This document shows positions 7,715 through 19,000 of a stretch of DNA of 32,429 bases, in pieces. The notes beneath the pieces are model-generated. The model worked only from the letters and a program-made list of their open reading frames with translations, had not been told where the DNA came from and did no database searches. Source of the stretch: Rubrivivax sp. (GTDB lineage: Bacteria; Pseudomonadota; Gammaproteobacteria; Burkholderiales; Burkholderiaceae_C); contig JAIXTY010000045.1 in the NCBI GenBank assembly GCA_027483705.1, positions 107,503 to 139,931 on the forward strand, written 5' to 3'. Within the stretch, counting starts at the first letter, position 1; each line of letters begins with the position of its first letter. The translations under genes and the position numbers were made by a program.

Positions 7715-8722
7715 ATGGACGCCCCGATGGCCCCACGCCGCCGACGCTGGCTGTCCCGGCGCTGGGCGCCGTATGTCTTCATCAGCCCGTTCTTCGTGCT
7801 GTTCGCGCTGTTCGGCCTGTTCCCGCTGCTGTTCTCGGGCTACGTGTCGTTCTTCCGCTGGGACGCCGTCGCCGGCCTCGGCGGCATGCGCTGGGAGGGC
7901 CTGGGCAACTACGCCTACGTGCTGCAGCTCGAGGGCCTGGACCCGACGAAGATCCTCACGGCCGCGTTCTGGCAGGACCTGGTCTCGCGCGACTTCTGGC
8001 GCGCGCTGTGGAACACGGTGTGGATCGGCGTCGTCGCGGGCCTGCCGCAGCACCTGATCGCCATCCCGCTGGCCTTCTTCATCCACACCCGCGTGGGCCG
8101 CCTGCGCAACCCGCTGCTGGCGATCTACTTCCTGCCCTTCATCACCAACATGGTGGCCATCGCGCTGGTGTTCGAGACGCTGTTCTCGTCGAACTTCGGC
8201 ATGGTCAACACCGTGCTCACGGGCCTGGGCAACTGGCGCATCGGCGAGTTCGCGCCGCTGGCCGGCGTCTTCCCGACCGAGCCCGTCGACTGGACGCGCC
8301 CGGACAAGGTGCCCTGGGTCGTGGCCTTCGTCGTGTGGTGGCGCTACGTCGGCTGGAACACGGTGCTGTACCTCGCGGCGCTGCAGACGCTGCCGCGCGA
8401 CATCTACGAGGCCGCGCAGGTCGATGGCGTCAGCCCCTGGCAGCAGTTCCGGCACATCACGCTGCCGCTGCTCAAGCCGATGATGTTCTTCGCCATCACG
8501 CTCACGCTCATCGGCAGCCTGCAGCTCTTCGAGGAGCCCTACGTGCTGACGCGCACCACGGGTGGCACCGGGCAGGTGGCCGAAACCGGCGCGATGTACC
8601 TGCTGAAGACCGCGATGACCGACGGCGACTTCGGCACCGCCTCGGCCATCGCCTGGCTGATGTTCGCCGTCGTCGCCCTTCTCACCTGGGTCAATCACCG
8701 TGTCTTCAAGCCCAAGGACTGA
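7715..8722 (+). CDS. ABC sugar importer, permease 1 (MalF/UgpA-type)
   Basis: Inner-membrane subunit of a CUT1 importer, 335 residues. Hydrophobic segments begin at about residues 20 (YVFISPFFVLFALFGLFPLL), 100, 135, 200, 255 and 310, consistent with six helices. The cytoplasmic EAA loop that docks the ATPase is EAAQVDGVSPWQQFRHITLP (232-251). An extended segment between helices around residues 160-200 (through GEFAPLAGVFPTEPVDW) is typical of the MalF/UgpA partner. ATG 7715 is 8 bp after the binding-protein stop. The 3' end overlaps the putative GTG start of permease 2. It should pair with permease 2 and with the ATPase encoded at 12157, which is separated from this block. Confidence 0.94.
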   Translation: MDAPMAPRRRRWLSRRWAPYVFISPFFVLFALFGLFPLLFSGYVSFFRWDAVAGLGGMRWEGLGNYAYVLQLEGLDPTKILTAAFWQDLVSRDFWRALWNTVWIGVVAGLPQHLIAIPLAFFIHTRVGRLRNPLLAIYFLPFITNMVAIALVFETLFSSNFGMVNTVLTGLGNWRIGEFAPLAGVFPTEPVDWTRPDKVPWVVAFVVWWRYVGWNTVLYLAALQTLPRDIYEAAQVDGVSPWQQFRHITLPLLKPMMFFAITLTLIGSLQLFEEPYVLTRTTGGTGQVAETGAMYLLKTAMTDGDFGTASAIAWLMFAVVALLTWVNHRVFKPKD

Positions 8723-9575
8723 TGCCGCCCCGCCCGTGCGGCGCCGCCCCGGCGCCGCGGCCGCGCGCTGGACGGGCTACGGCTTCGTCGCCGCCGGCGC
8801 GGTGCTGATGCTGGCGCCGTTCTGGTTCATGATGGTGTTCGCCACGCACAGCAACACCGAGATCCTGTCGGTGCCGCCGCCCACCTGGTTCGGCGACCAG
8901 CTGCTCGTCAACATCGCCGACCTGCTGGAGCGCCGCCCGCACTTCTGGCACTCGCTGTGGCTGTCGCTGTGGATCGCTGCGGCCGTGGCGGCGCTGAACC
9001 TGTTCTTCTGCTCGCTGGCCGGCTACGCCTTCGCGACCTACGACTTCGCCGGCCGCGAGCCGCTGTTCGCCTTCGTGCTGGCGACGATGATGCTGCCGAG
9101 CTTCGTGAGCATGATCCCGACGATCCTGCTGATGCAGCACATCGGCTGGATCAACCAGGCCCGAGCGCTGATCATCCCCGGGGCCTGCGGCGCGCTGGGC
9201 ATCTTCCTGATGCGGCAGTACATCCAGAGCTCGATCCCGCGCGAGCGGCTCGAGGCCGCGCGCATGGACGGCTGCGGCGAGTTCACGATCTACTGGCGCG
9301 TCGTGCTGCCGCTGCTGGGGCCGGCGCTGGGCACGTTGGGGCTCGTCACCTTCATCGGCTCGTACAACAACTTCGTCGGCGCGCTGCTGGTGCTGCGCGA
9401 GCAGGAGCACTACACGGTGCCGCTGGTGCTGCGCTCGCTGCAGGGCACCACCTCGGTGGCCATCAGCGCGCTGGCGGCGGGTGCGGCGGTGACGGTGCTG
9501 CCGCTGCTGGTGATCTTCGCGCTGTACTCGCGCCGGCTGATCGACGGCCTGACCGCCGGCGCCGTGAAGGGCTGA
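8700..9575 (+). CDS. ABC sugar importer, permease 2 (MalG/UgpE-type)
   Basis: Second membrane subunit of the CUT1 importer, 291 residues from GTG 8700, or 279 from an alternative in-frame GTG at 8736 just after the upstream stop. The choice is unresolved, since neither has a strong ribosome site and the first 20 residues are poorly conserved in the family. Helices start around residues 26, 87, 122, 156, 207 and 257. The EAA loop is EAARMDGCGEFTIYWRVVLP (185-204). MalG-like marks include LAGYAFATYDFAGREPLFAF and ATMMLPSFVSMIPT. The gene ends 26 bp before the convergent LacI gene, with no clear terminator between them. Confidence 0.93.
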   Translation: MSSSPRTDAAPPVRRRPGAAAARWTGYGFVAAGAVLMLAPFWFMMVFATHSNTEILSVPPPTWFGDQLLVNIADLLERRPHFWHSLWLSLWIAAAVAALNLFFCSLAGYAFATYDFAGREPLFAFVLATMMLPSFVSMIPTILLMQHIGWINQARALIIPGACGALGIFLMRQYIQSSIPRERLEAARMDGCGEFTIYWRVVLPLLGPALGTLGLVTFIGSYNNFVGALLVLREQEHYTVPLVLRSLQGTTSVAISALAAGAAVTVLPLLVIFALYSRRLIDGLTAGAVKG

Positions 9576-9601
9576 GCGCGTCGACGCGGTGCGCGCGCCG
9601 C

Positions 9602-10639
9602 TCAGGCCGCCTGCGGCGGCTTGGTGGTGCCGCGCAGCGACAGCCGCAGCGGCGGCAGCTCGGCCTCGGGCGCGGGCTGCCCGGCCAGCGCCGCCAGCAC
9701 GGCCCGCGCGGCGGCAAAGCCCATCTCCTGGATCGACTGGTGGATGGTCGTCACCGGCGGCGTCATGTACAGGCACTGCGGCAGGTCGTCGAAGCCGACC
9801 AGCGAGACGTCCTGCGGCACCTCGTGCCCCTGCTGGTGCAGGGCCAGCCGCGCGCCCCACAGCGTCTGGTCGTTGGCGCAGAAGATGGCGGTGAAGCGCG
9901 TGCCCTGCGTGAGCAGCTCGCGCGTGGCCTCGAAGCCGCCTTCCTCGAGGTAGTTGCCTTGCACGATCAGCCGCGGGTCGATCGGCAGGCCGGCCTCGCG
10001 GTGCGCTTTGAGGTAGCCCTCCTTGCGCTCGACGGCGTCGGGGTGCTCCATCGGGCCGGCGATGTGCGCGATGTGCTTGTGGCCCAGGCTGATGAGGTGG
10101 CGCGTCGCGATGCGGCCGCCCTCGACCTGGTCGAAGTGGAACGACCACACGTTCGGCGCCCGCATCTGGCGCCCGGTGATGGCGATGGGCAGCTGGCGCG
10201 CCATCTCGGCCACCTGCGCGTCCTGCAGCGAGCCGCCGAGGATGATCATGGCGTCGACCTTGCGGGCCATCAGCAGCCGCGCGCGGTCGAACTCCTCCTC
10301 GGGGTTCCAGTGCCCGGGCACCAGCAGCGGGGCGTAGCCGCTGCCGGCCAGGCCCTCCTCGATGCCCTTGGTGCCGCCGGTGAAGTACGGGCTCTGCAGG
10401 TCCTGCGTCAGCACGCCGACGGTGGCGGTGCTGCCGCTGCGCAGGCTGCGCGCCGACAGGTTGGGCCGGAACTGCAGCTTCTGGATGGCGGCCTCGACGG
10501 CCTCGCGCTTGTCGGCCGCCACGCGCGCGCTGCCGTTGAGGATGCGCGAGACCGTGCTCACCGACACGCCCGCCAGCTTGGCGACATCGGTCACCGTGGC
10601 CGGCGCGGTGGTGGCAATGGCCTTGGTGGGTGGTGTCAT
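9602..10639 (-). CDS. LacI-family regulator of the beta-glucoside locus
   Basis: A 345-residue repressor-type protein. Helix-turn-helix and hinge at about 15-60 (VTDVAKLAGVSVSTVSRILNGS, then FRPNLSARSLRSG), followed by a Peripla_BP-3-type sugar domain with VGVLTQDLQSPYF, GRQM, TAIFCANDQTLWGA and VSLVGFDDLPQCLYMTPPVTTI. The ending is the classic LacI/CelR pattern, and the context suggests cellobiose or a related beta-glucoside as inducer. ATG 10637-10639 is chosen because it places the DNA-binding domain at its usual distance from the N-terminus; a longer in-frame start upstream adds unconserved sequence. It is divergent from the second GH1 gene and convergent with permease 2. The likely operators are the TGAAAACG palindromes at 6329, 10752 and 15938. 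Confidence 0.93.
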   Translation of the reverse strand: MTPPTKAIATTAPATVTDVAKLAGVSVSTVSRILNGSARVAADKREAVEAAIQKLQFRPNLSARSLRSGSTATVGVLTQDLQSPYFTGGTKGIEEGLAGSGYAPLLVPGHWNPEEEFDRARLLMARKVDAMIILGGSLQDAQVAEMARQLPIAITGRQMRAPNVWSFHFDQVEGGRIATRHLISLGHKHIAHIAGPMEHPDAVERKEGYLKAHREAGLPIDPRLIVQGNYLEEGGFEATRELLTQGTRFTAIFCANDQTLWGARLALHQQGHEVPQDVSLVGFDDLPQCLYMTPPVTTIHQSIQEMGFAAARAVLAALAGQPAPEAELPPLRLSLRGTTKPPQAA

Positions 10640-10718
10640 GACGGGTCTGAAGCTGTCCGCGAATGGTAGTCCCTGGGCATCGGCACCCGGGCATACCCGG
10701 AAAGCGTGCCCGCGTCGA

Positions 10719-10748
10719 TTGACCGCGACGGACACGGCATGCCAGACT
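10719..10748 (+). promoter_or_regulatory. Possible promoter of the GH1-ATPase-GH5-ROK operon
   Basis: TTGACC at 10719-10724 matches five of six bases of the -35 consensus; an 18-nt gap leads to a weak -10 (CAGACT, 10743-10748). The operator-like palindrome begins 4 bp downstream, the right place to block initiation. The -10 is poor, so the call is tentative. Confidence 0.35.
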
Positions 10749-10751
10749 TCA

Positions 10752-10765
10752 TGAAAACGTTACCA
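10752..10765. promoter_or_regulatory. Putative LacI-type operator (beta-glucoside set), site B
   Basis: TGAAAACGTTACCA has a central CG and pairs at 5 of 7 positions, so it is the least symmetric of the set apart from site D. It lies between the divergent LacI gene and the second GH1 gene, 41-54 bp before the GH1 start. Its left half-site is identical to those of sites A (6329-6342) and C (15938-15951). Confidence 0.62.
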
Positions 10766-10805
10766 CACCCGGCGCCGGCCTTCCCGCCCAGCCTCTTTCC
10801 AGACC

Positions 10806-13204
<2,399 letters not shown>

Positions 13205-13224
<20 letters not shown>

Positions 13225-14356
13225 TCCGCGTGCGCCGCAGGCGCCGCACCGCCGCCGGCTGATCACGGCCGCCGGCGCCGGCCTGGCCACCATCGCCGGC
13301 TGCGGCCTCGTCGGTGGTGGCCAGCCCACCGGCCGCGGCAGCCCGGTGATGGACGACTTCCCGCCGATGCCGCCCGGGCCGGCGGTGCCCGCCAGCGCCG
13401 CGGCGCTGGCCATCACGGCCCGCTTCGGGCGCGGCATCAACTTCGGCAACATGCTCGATGCGCCGCGCGAAGGCGACTGGGGGCTGCGTGTCGAGGACCG
13501 CTTCATCGCGCTCATCGGCGAGGGCGGCCTCACGCGCTCGGTGCGGCTGCCGGTGCGCTGGAGCAACCACGCCGCGGCCGACGCCGGCGCCGCCATCGAC
13601 GCCGCCTTCTTCGGCCGCGTGCAGGACGTCGTCGACCGCCTGCTGGCGCGCGGCGCCACCGTGGTGCTGAACATGCACCACTACCGCCAGCTCGATGGCG
13701 ACAAGCCCGACCCGGGCGATCGCCTCGTCGAGCCCGCCGTCGCGCCGCTGCGGCTGCTGTCGATGTGGCGGCAGATCGCGGAGCGCTTTGCCGCCTATCC
13801 GCCGCAGCTGGTCTTCGAGATCTACAACGAGCCGCACGGCGCGCTGGAGCCGCACTGGAACGAGCTCTTCTCGCGCGCGCTGGCGGTGGTGCGGCGCTCC
13901 AACCCGACGCGGGCCGTCGTCGTGGGGCCCACGCACTGGAACGCGCCGATCCACCTGCCGCGGCTGGTGCTGCCGGCAGACCCGAACCTGATCCTCACCG
14001 TGCACCACTACGAGCCCTTCGACTTCACGCACCAGGGGGCCGAGTGGATCGAGCCGCGGCGCCCGACGGGCGTGGACTGCTGCGACGCGGCCCAGCGCGA
14101 GGCCATCGAGGCGCCGCTGGCCCTGGCCGCGCAGGACGCCGCGCGGCGCGGCCTGCCGGTCTTCGTGGGCGAGTTCGGCGCCTACGGGCAGGCGCCGGCC
14201 GAGGCGCGGCTGCGCTACCTGCGCCTGAAGCGCGACGCGATGGAGCGCCGCGGCATGCCCTGGTTCTACTGGGAGCTGGCGGCCGGCTTCGGTGTCTACG
14301 ACCCCATGGCCGGCCGCTACCGCGAGCCGCTGCGCGAGGCCTTGTTCGGCCCCTGA
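13205..14356 (+). CDS. GH5-family endoglucanase-like glycosidase, predicted lipoprotein
   Basis: Retaining glycosidase of the GH5 cellulase family, 383 residues. The N-terminus has a basic patch (PHRRRLI), a hydrophobic stretch and a lipobox TIAGC with Cys33, so export and lipid anchoring are predicted. The catalytic domain starts at FGRGINFGNMLDAP (74-87). The acid/base is expected at Glu209 in EIYNEPHG and the nucleophile at Glu323 in VFVGEFGAYG; HHY at 158-160 and 267-269 and the aromatic WFYWE near the end are also typical. Start: ATG 13205 lies within the last codons of the ATPase gene and yields a complete signal sequence; the frame is open further upstream but without export features. 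Beta-1,4-glucan is the likely substrate, but GH5 also includes mannanases and licheninases. Confidence 0.9.
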
Positions 14357-14415
14357 GCGCCCCGGCCTGGGGCCGCGCCGCGCCGGGCCGCCTGACTCGC
14401 ACCACACCCGCCGCC

Positions 14416-15711
14416 ATGCCCCTGATGCCGCGCCCCGCCGCCCGCCCCGGGCTCGACGCCGGCGGCCGCGGTGGCGGTCGCGGTGGCGGTCGCGGTGGCG
14501 GTCGCGGTGGTGCCGGCCCGCAGGCCCTGATCCGGCACCTCAACCGCGTGGCGCTGCTGCGCCTGCTGCGCGACGCGCCGGGGCTGTCGCGGGCGGAGCT
14601 GGCGCAACGCAGCGGCCTGTCGCGCTCGACCGTGGGCCTGCTCGTGCAGGAGCTCATCGACGCCGGCTGGCTCACCGAGGACGCCGCCGAGGCCACGGGC
14701 GCCCGCGGCCGCCGGCCGACGCCGCTGCGCCTGGACGGCCGCGGCTTCGCCCTCGTGGGCGCCGAGCTCGCACCGGGCGTGATGCGCGCCGTGGTGCTGT
14801 CGGTGCAGGGCCAGGAGCTGCACGCCGAGGCGCAGGCCCTGTCGACGCACGAGGTCGACGCCGTGTGCCGGCAGCTCGGCGACTTCGTGCATGCCGTCAG
14901 CACCCGCGCGCAGCGGACCTTCGGCCGCCAGGTGCTCGGTGTCGGCGTCGGTCTGCCGGGCGCCGTCGACGCCGCCTCCGGCGTGCTGCGCGTGGCGCCG
15001 AACCTCGGCTGGCGCGACGTGCCCGTGGCCGCGATGCTGCAGGCCACGCTCGGCCGCGACGCCGAGCCGGCCGCGCCGCCGCCGCTGGTGCTGGTGCAGA
15101 ACGACGCCGACCTCGCGGCGCTGGGCGAGATGGAGTTCGGGCCGCGGCCGGTGGCCAGCCCGCTGGTCTACGTGTCCTGCGGCATCGGGCTCGGCTCGGG
15201 CATCGTCGTCGATGGCAGCCTGTTCACCGGCGCCAGCGGCGCCGCCGGCGAGGTGGGACACACCACGCTGCGCCCCGGCGGCCGGCCGTGCTCGTGCGGC
15301 CGGCGCGGTTGTGCCGAGGCCTACGTGGGCCTGCGCGCGCTGGCCGCGCAGGCCATGCCGGGCCATGCCGGCATCGACCACGACGGCCTGCGCGAGCGCC
15401 TGCAGCGCCGCGATGCCGACACCGTGGCCGCCTTCCGGCAGGCGGGCCGCGATCTCGGCGTGCTGCTGCACAACCTGTGGGCCCTGGTGGACCCGCAGCT
15501 GTTCGTGCTCGGCGGCGAGTCGGTGGTGCTGGGCGGCGACGACCTCGTCGAGCCGGCGCGGCAGGGCCTGGCCGCCTGCGCCGGCGAGGCCGGCCTCGCG
15601 GCGCCGCCGCTGCGCGTGGCGCGGTCGGGCGAGAAGGCCATCGCCATCGGTGGCGCGGCGCTGGTGCTGCGCCACCTGCTGCAGGCGCGGCCGGCCGAGG
15701 GTCTGGACTAG
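14416..15711 (+). CDS. ROK-family transcriptional regulator
   Basis: A 431-residue ROK protein with an N-terminal winged helix (about 38-90, LSRAELAQRSGLSRSTVGLL) and a C-terminal sugar-kinase-like domain (about 105-425). The zinc site is complete: His282 in GEVGHTT and Cys292, Cys294 and Cys299 in PCSCGRRGC. The sugar/ATP-fold marks are GVGVGLPGAVD, VQNDADLAALGE and GIGLGSGIV. ROK repressors with such a DNA-binding domain (Mlc, NagC, XylR types) respond to sugars or sugar phosphates. Before the DNA-binding domain, residues 17-31 are an unusual Gly/Arg run encoded by a 12-bp tandem repeat. An in-frame ATG at 14425 is an alternative start. It is the last gene of the GH1-ATPase-GH5 run, 59 bp after GH5. 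Its ligand is unknown. Confidence 0.92.
   Translation: MPLMPRPAARPGLDAGGRGGGRGGGRGGGRGGAGPQALIRHLNRVALLRLLRDAPGLSRAELAQRSGLSRSTVGLLVQELIDAGWLTEDAAEATGARGRRPTPLRLDGRGFALVGAELAPGVMRAVVLSVQGQELHAEAQALSTHEVDAVCRQLGDFVHAVSTRAQRTFGRQVLGVGVGLPGAVDAASGVLRVAPNLGWRDVPVAAMLQATLGRDAEPAAPPPLVLVQNDADLAALGEMEFGPRPVASPLVYVSCGIGLGSGIVVDGSLFTGASGAAGEVGHTTLRPGGRPCSCGRRGCAEAYVGLRALAAQAMPGHAGIDHDGLRERLQRRDADTVAAFRQAGRDLGVLLHNLWALVDPQLFVLGGESVVLGGDDLVEPARQGLAACAGEAGLAAPPLRVARSGEKAIAIGGAALVLRHLLQARPAEGLD
14470..14505 (+). repeat. 12-bp tandem repeat encoding GGGR units
   Basis: Three perfect copies of GGTGGCGGTCGC at 14470-14481, 14482-14493 and 14494-14505, flanked by a degenerate copy on each side (14458-14469 and from 14506). 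The unit is a multiple of three, so copy-number change would lengthen or shorten the Gly/Arg segment of the ROK protein without a frameshift. Confidence 0.9.
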
Positions 15712-15723
15712 AAATTGATTTCA
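15710..15723. promoter_or_regulatory. Degenerate LacI-type operator, site D
   Basis: AGAAATTGATTTCA overlaps the stop codon of the ROK gene. It agrees with site C (15938-15951) at 12 of 14 positions and has arms GAAAT/ATTTC, but its centre is TG rather than CG. It could be an auxiliary site about 230 bp upstream of site C, or coincidence. Confidence 0.3.
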
Positions 15724-15911
15724 CGGCAGCAGCGCCCACCGTGGCCCGCACGCGCCGCCCCTGCCCGCCCAGGCGTGCCGCGCGGCCGGCCCGACAAGCG
15801 GGTTCCAGCACCCCCGGCAGGCCGCGATTTACCTATGACAGCGCCCTGCTCTGGCGTAAACCCTGTTTAGTTCGATCAGAGCACAAAATATGATCGCCTC
15901 GGCTTCATCGT

Positions 15912-15939
15912 TTGACCGCCTGGCAGTCCGCAGCATAAG
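15912..15939 (+). promoter_or_regulatory. Predicted promoter of the receptor-halogenase operon
   Basis: TTGACC (15912-15917, five of six consensus bases) and CATAAG (15934-15939, four of six) are separated by 16 bp. The LacI-type palindrome 15938-15951 overlaps the end of the -10 and the expected transcription start, the classical position for steric repression. The leader to the receptor ATG would be roughly 120 nt. Confidence 0.5.
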
Positions 15940-15951
15940 AAATCGTTTTCA
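15938..15951. promoter_or_regulatory. Putative LacI-type operator (beta-glucoside set), site C
   Basis: On the minus strand TGAAAACGATTTCT: 5 of 7 pairs, central CG, and the same TGAAAACGAT half as site A. Together with the overlapping promoter this suggests that the receptor operon is controlled by the LacI protein at 9602-10639. Confidence 0.65.
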
Positions 15952-16053
15952 CGTCAACGATCACGCCGCGGCCGGCGGGCGGGCCAGGCGCAAGGGCCCG
16001 GCTGAGGCGCCGTCATCGATGCGGTGCAGTCCCAGACCTTCATGACACGCAAC

Positions 16054-16060
16054 AGAGGAG
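16054..16060 (+). promoter_or_regulatory. Strong ribosome-binding site of the TonB-dependent receptor
   Basis: AGAGGAG lies 4 nt before the ATG at 16065. It is the strongest Shine-Dalgarno sequence noticed in the window, fits an abundant outer-membrane protein, and fixes the start codon. Confidence 0.85.
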
Positions 16061-16064
16061 ACAC

Positions 16065-19000
16065 ATGAACACCCAGACCTTGCGGGCCCGCGGCCTGCGT
16101 GCCCCGAAACCCGACGGCCTGAAGCCGGTGGCCGCGGCCTGTGTCGCGCTGTGCTCGCTGGGACTGTCACCGGCCTGGGCCCAGCAGGCCGCGGCCGAGC
16201 CGCCGTCGCAGACCGTCACCATCACCGGCATCCGCCAGTCGCTGGAAAGCTCGCTCACGCTCAAGCGCGAGACGCGCGGCCTCGTCGACGGCATCGTGGC
16301 CGAGGACATCGGCAAGTTCCCCGACACCAACCTGGCCGAGTCGATGCAGCGCATCGCCGGCGTGTCGATCGACCGCAACGCCAGCGGCGAGGGCTCGAAG
16401 ATCACCGTGCGCGGCGTCGGCCCCGACGGCAACCTCGTGCTGCTCAACGGCCGCCAGATGCCGACCTCGGTGATCAGCGCCGACAACGGCGGCGCCAACG
16501 GCTCGCGCGCGTTCGACTTCGCGAACCTGTCCTCCGACTCGATCGCCGCGCTGGAGGTGTTCAAGACCTCGCGCGCCTCGGCGCCCACGGGCGGCATCGG
16601 CGCGACGATCAACGTGCGCACGACGCGGCCGCTGGACATGAAGGGCACCACCGCGTCGGTGGGCCTGAAGCTCAACCACGACGACTCCAACTCGCGCCTG
16701 CCCTCGTCCTTCAAGGGCGACAGCCTGACGCCCGAAGTGTCCGGCCTGTACAGCACGACGCTGGCCGACGGCACCATCGGCATCGCGATCAGCGGCAGCT
16801 ACTCCAAGCGCGACTCCGGCTCCAACCGGGCCTACACGCAGAACGGCTGGCGCACCTTCACCGCCACATCGGGCGACTGGGGCACGGTGCCGCCGCCGCC
16901 GGCGTCGGGCCCGGACCCCATCACCAACCGGCCCACGGGCAGCACGCTGTACTCGACCTCGGTCGACCTGCGCTACTCGATCCGCTCGCTCGAGCGCGAG
17001 CGCACCAACGGCCAGCTGGTGCTGCAGTACGCGCCGAGCAAGGACCTGAAGTTCACGCTCGATCACACGATCGTCAACAACACCATCCAGAGCAAGTACG
17101 CCGAGAACTCGAGCTGGTTCAACTTCCAGTTCGGGCCGACCACCTTCACCACCGGCGGCCCGGTGGTGTCGCCGCTGTTGCAGACCGCGTCGTTCCCGGA
17201 CGGCAACCACGACTACGCCATCAGCATCGGCCGGGCCGGCGAGAAGACCCAGCTCAACTCCACCGGCTTCAACACCGAGTGGAAGATCAGCAAGGCCCTG
17301 AAGATGGACTTCGACGTCCATCACTCGACCTCGAAGACCACGCCGAAAAGCCCCTTCGGCACGTATTCGGTGATGAACCTGGCCATGTTCAACCAGGGCG
17401 ACGCCATCGCCCGCTACGACCAGGCCTTCCCGGTGCTCAGCCTGCCGGGCATGAGCTTCCGGCCGTCGACGCTGCTGCAGACCGGCTCGCAGTTCGTCAA
17501 CAACCTCAGCGACCAGACCGTCGACCAGTTCCAGACCGGCGCGAAGTGGAAGCTCAACGACGACGACACGCTCAGCGCCGGCCTGGGCTTCACGCGGATC
17601 AAGGACCGCCGCGCCGGCTTCAACAACCAGAACAACGACTGGGGCGGCGTCGGCGCGCAGGGCGACTACGCCAGCGTGCCGGTCACCATCGACGGCCTGC
17701 CCCAGTACTACAGCCGCATCCCGGGCTCGGGTGATCCGCGGCAGTTCCAGCAGTTCTACATCGCCAACTTCGAGGCGCTGCGCAACCGCGCCATCGAGGT
17801 GCTGATCCGCGAGCGCGGCGTCACGCGCGCGCAGGCCGAGGCCTACTTCGCGGCCGGCACCGACTACAGCAGCGGCAACGACTGGCGCACGGACGAGAAG
17901 TCCTCGGTGATGTACCTGCAGTGGGACCGCGCCTTCGAGAACTCCAACCTCTCGGTGGGCCTGCGCTACGAGTCCACCAAGGTGAGCGCCAGCTCGCAGG
18001 TGGTGCCCCGCGTGAGCTCCTCGTGGCTGTCGCTCAACGAGATCTCGCTCGGCGCCGGGCCGCTGAGCTTCGGCAGCTCGGAGGGCAAGTACTCCTACGT
18101 GCTGCCGTCGATCGACTGGGACATGGACGTCACGACGAAGTTCAAGGTCCGCGCCTCGTACGGCGAGAACATCGGCCGCCCGGGCTTCAACTCGCTGCTC
18201 GGCGGCATCAACGTCGACGCCAACGCGCAGGCCGGCGGCGGCCAGGGCAGCACCGGCAACGCCAACCTGAAGCCGCTGCTGTCGAAGAACTTCGACCTCT
18301 CGGCGGAGTACTACTACGCCAAGTCGAGCTACGTGGCGGCGGCGCTGTTCTACAAGAAGGTCTCCAACTTCATCGGCACGTCGTCGAAGACGGTCACCTT
18401 CCCGGGCCTGACCACGCCGATCGGCGGCGCGTACTACAACGCCGGCCTGGCGGCCTGCGGCGGCGTGGCCGATCCCAAGTGCATCCGCAACTACATCTTC
18501 ACCGCGCTGCGCGGCTCGCCGGGCGTCGTGACCGACGGCACCGTCAACAGCGCCGGCGAGATCCAGGGCACCATCGCTGGCCGGCCGGGTGATCCGCCGC
18601 TGCAGTTCCGCATCACGACGCCGTCCAACGAGAAGGGCGACAACATCCGCGGCGTCGAGCTGAACTTCCAGCACATCTTCGCGACCTCGGGCTTCGGCGT
18701 GTCGGGCAACTACACGGTGGCGCGCTCGGGGCTCAAGTACAACAACGCCAGCCTGGCCACGCAGACCGCGCTCACCGGCGTCAGCGACTCGGCCAACCTC
18801 GTGGGCTTCTACGAGGCCGGCCCGTGGTCGGCGCGCCTGGCCTACAACTGGCGCGACACCTTCCTGGCGGCCACGGCCGACGGCGCGGGCAACAACCCGA
18901 TCTACGTCGAGGACTACGGGCAGACCGACCTGTCGGTGTCGTACAAGCTGGGCAAGAACCTGACCGTGCAGCTGGACGTGCTGAACCTCAACGACGGCTA

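Larger units (their letters stand above)
15712..16064. other. Regulatory gap upstream of the TonB-dependent receptor
   Basis: This 353-bp gap contains no gene that can be supported. The left half is GC-rich and featureless. From about 15830 to 15960 it becomes distinctly AT-richer and contains a possible upstream -10 (TATGAT, 15889-15894, with a poor -35 TTTAGT at 15866-15871), the better promoter candidate 15912-15939, and operator site C. The final 100 bp is a GC-rich untranslated leader ending in a strong ribosome-binding site. Confidence 0.7.

Noticed and set aside
9577..9588. Perfect palindrome CGCGTCGACGCG between permease 2 and the LacI gene
   Set aside because: As RNA it gives only a 4-bp stem with no T-run, and its sequence is expected by chance in such GC-rich DNA; not called a terminator or operator.
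16015..16023. CATCGATG resembling the centre of the GH43 operators
   Set aside because: Only the ATCGAT core agrees with TGGTATCGATACCA; the outer arms are absent.
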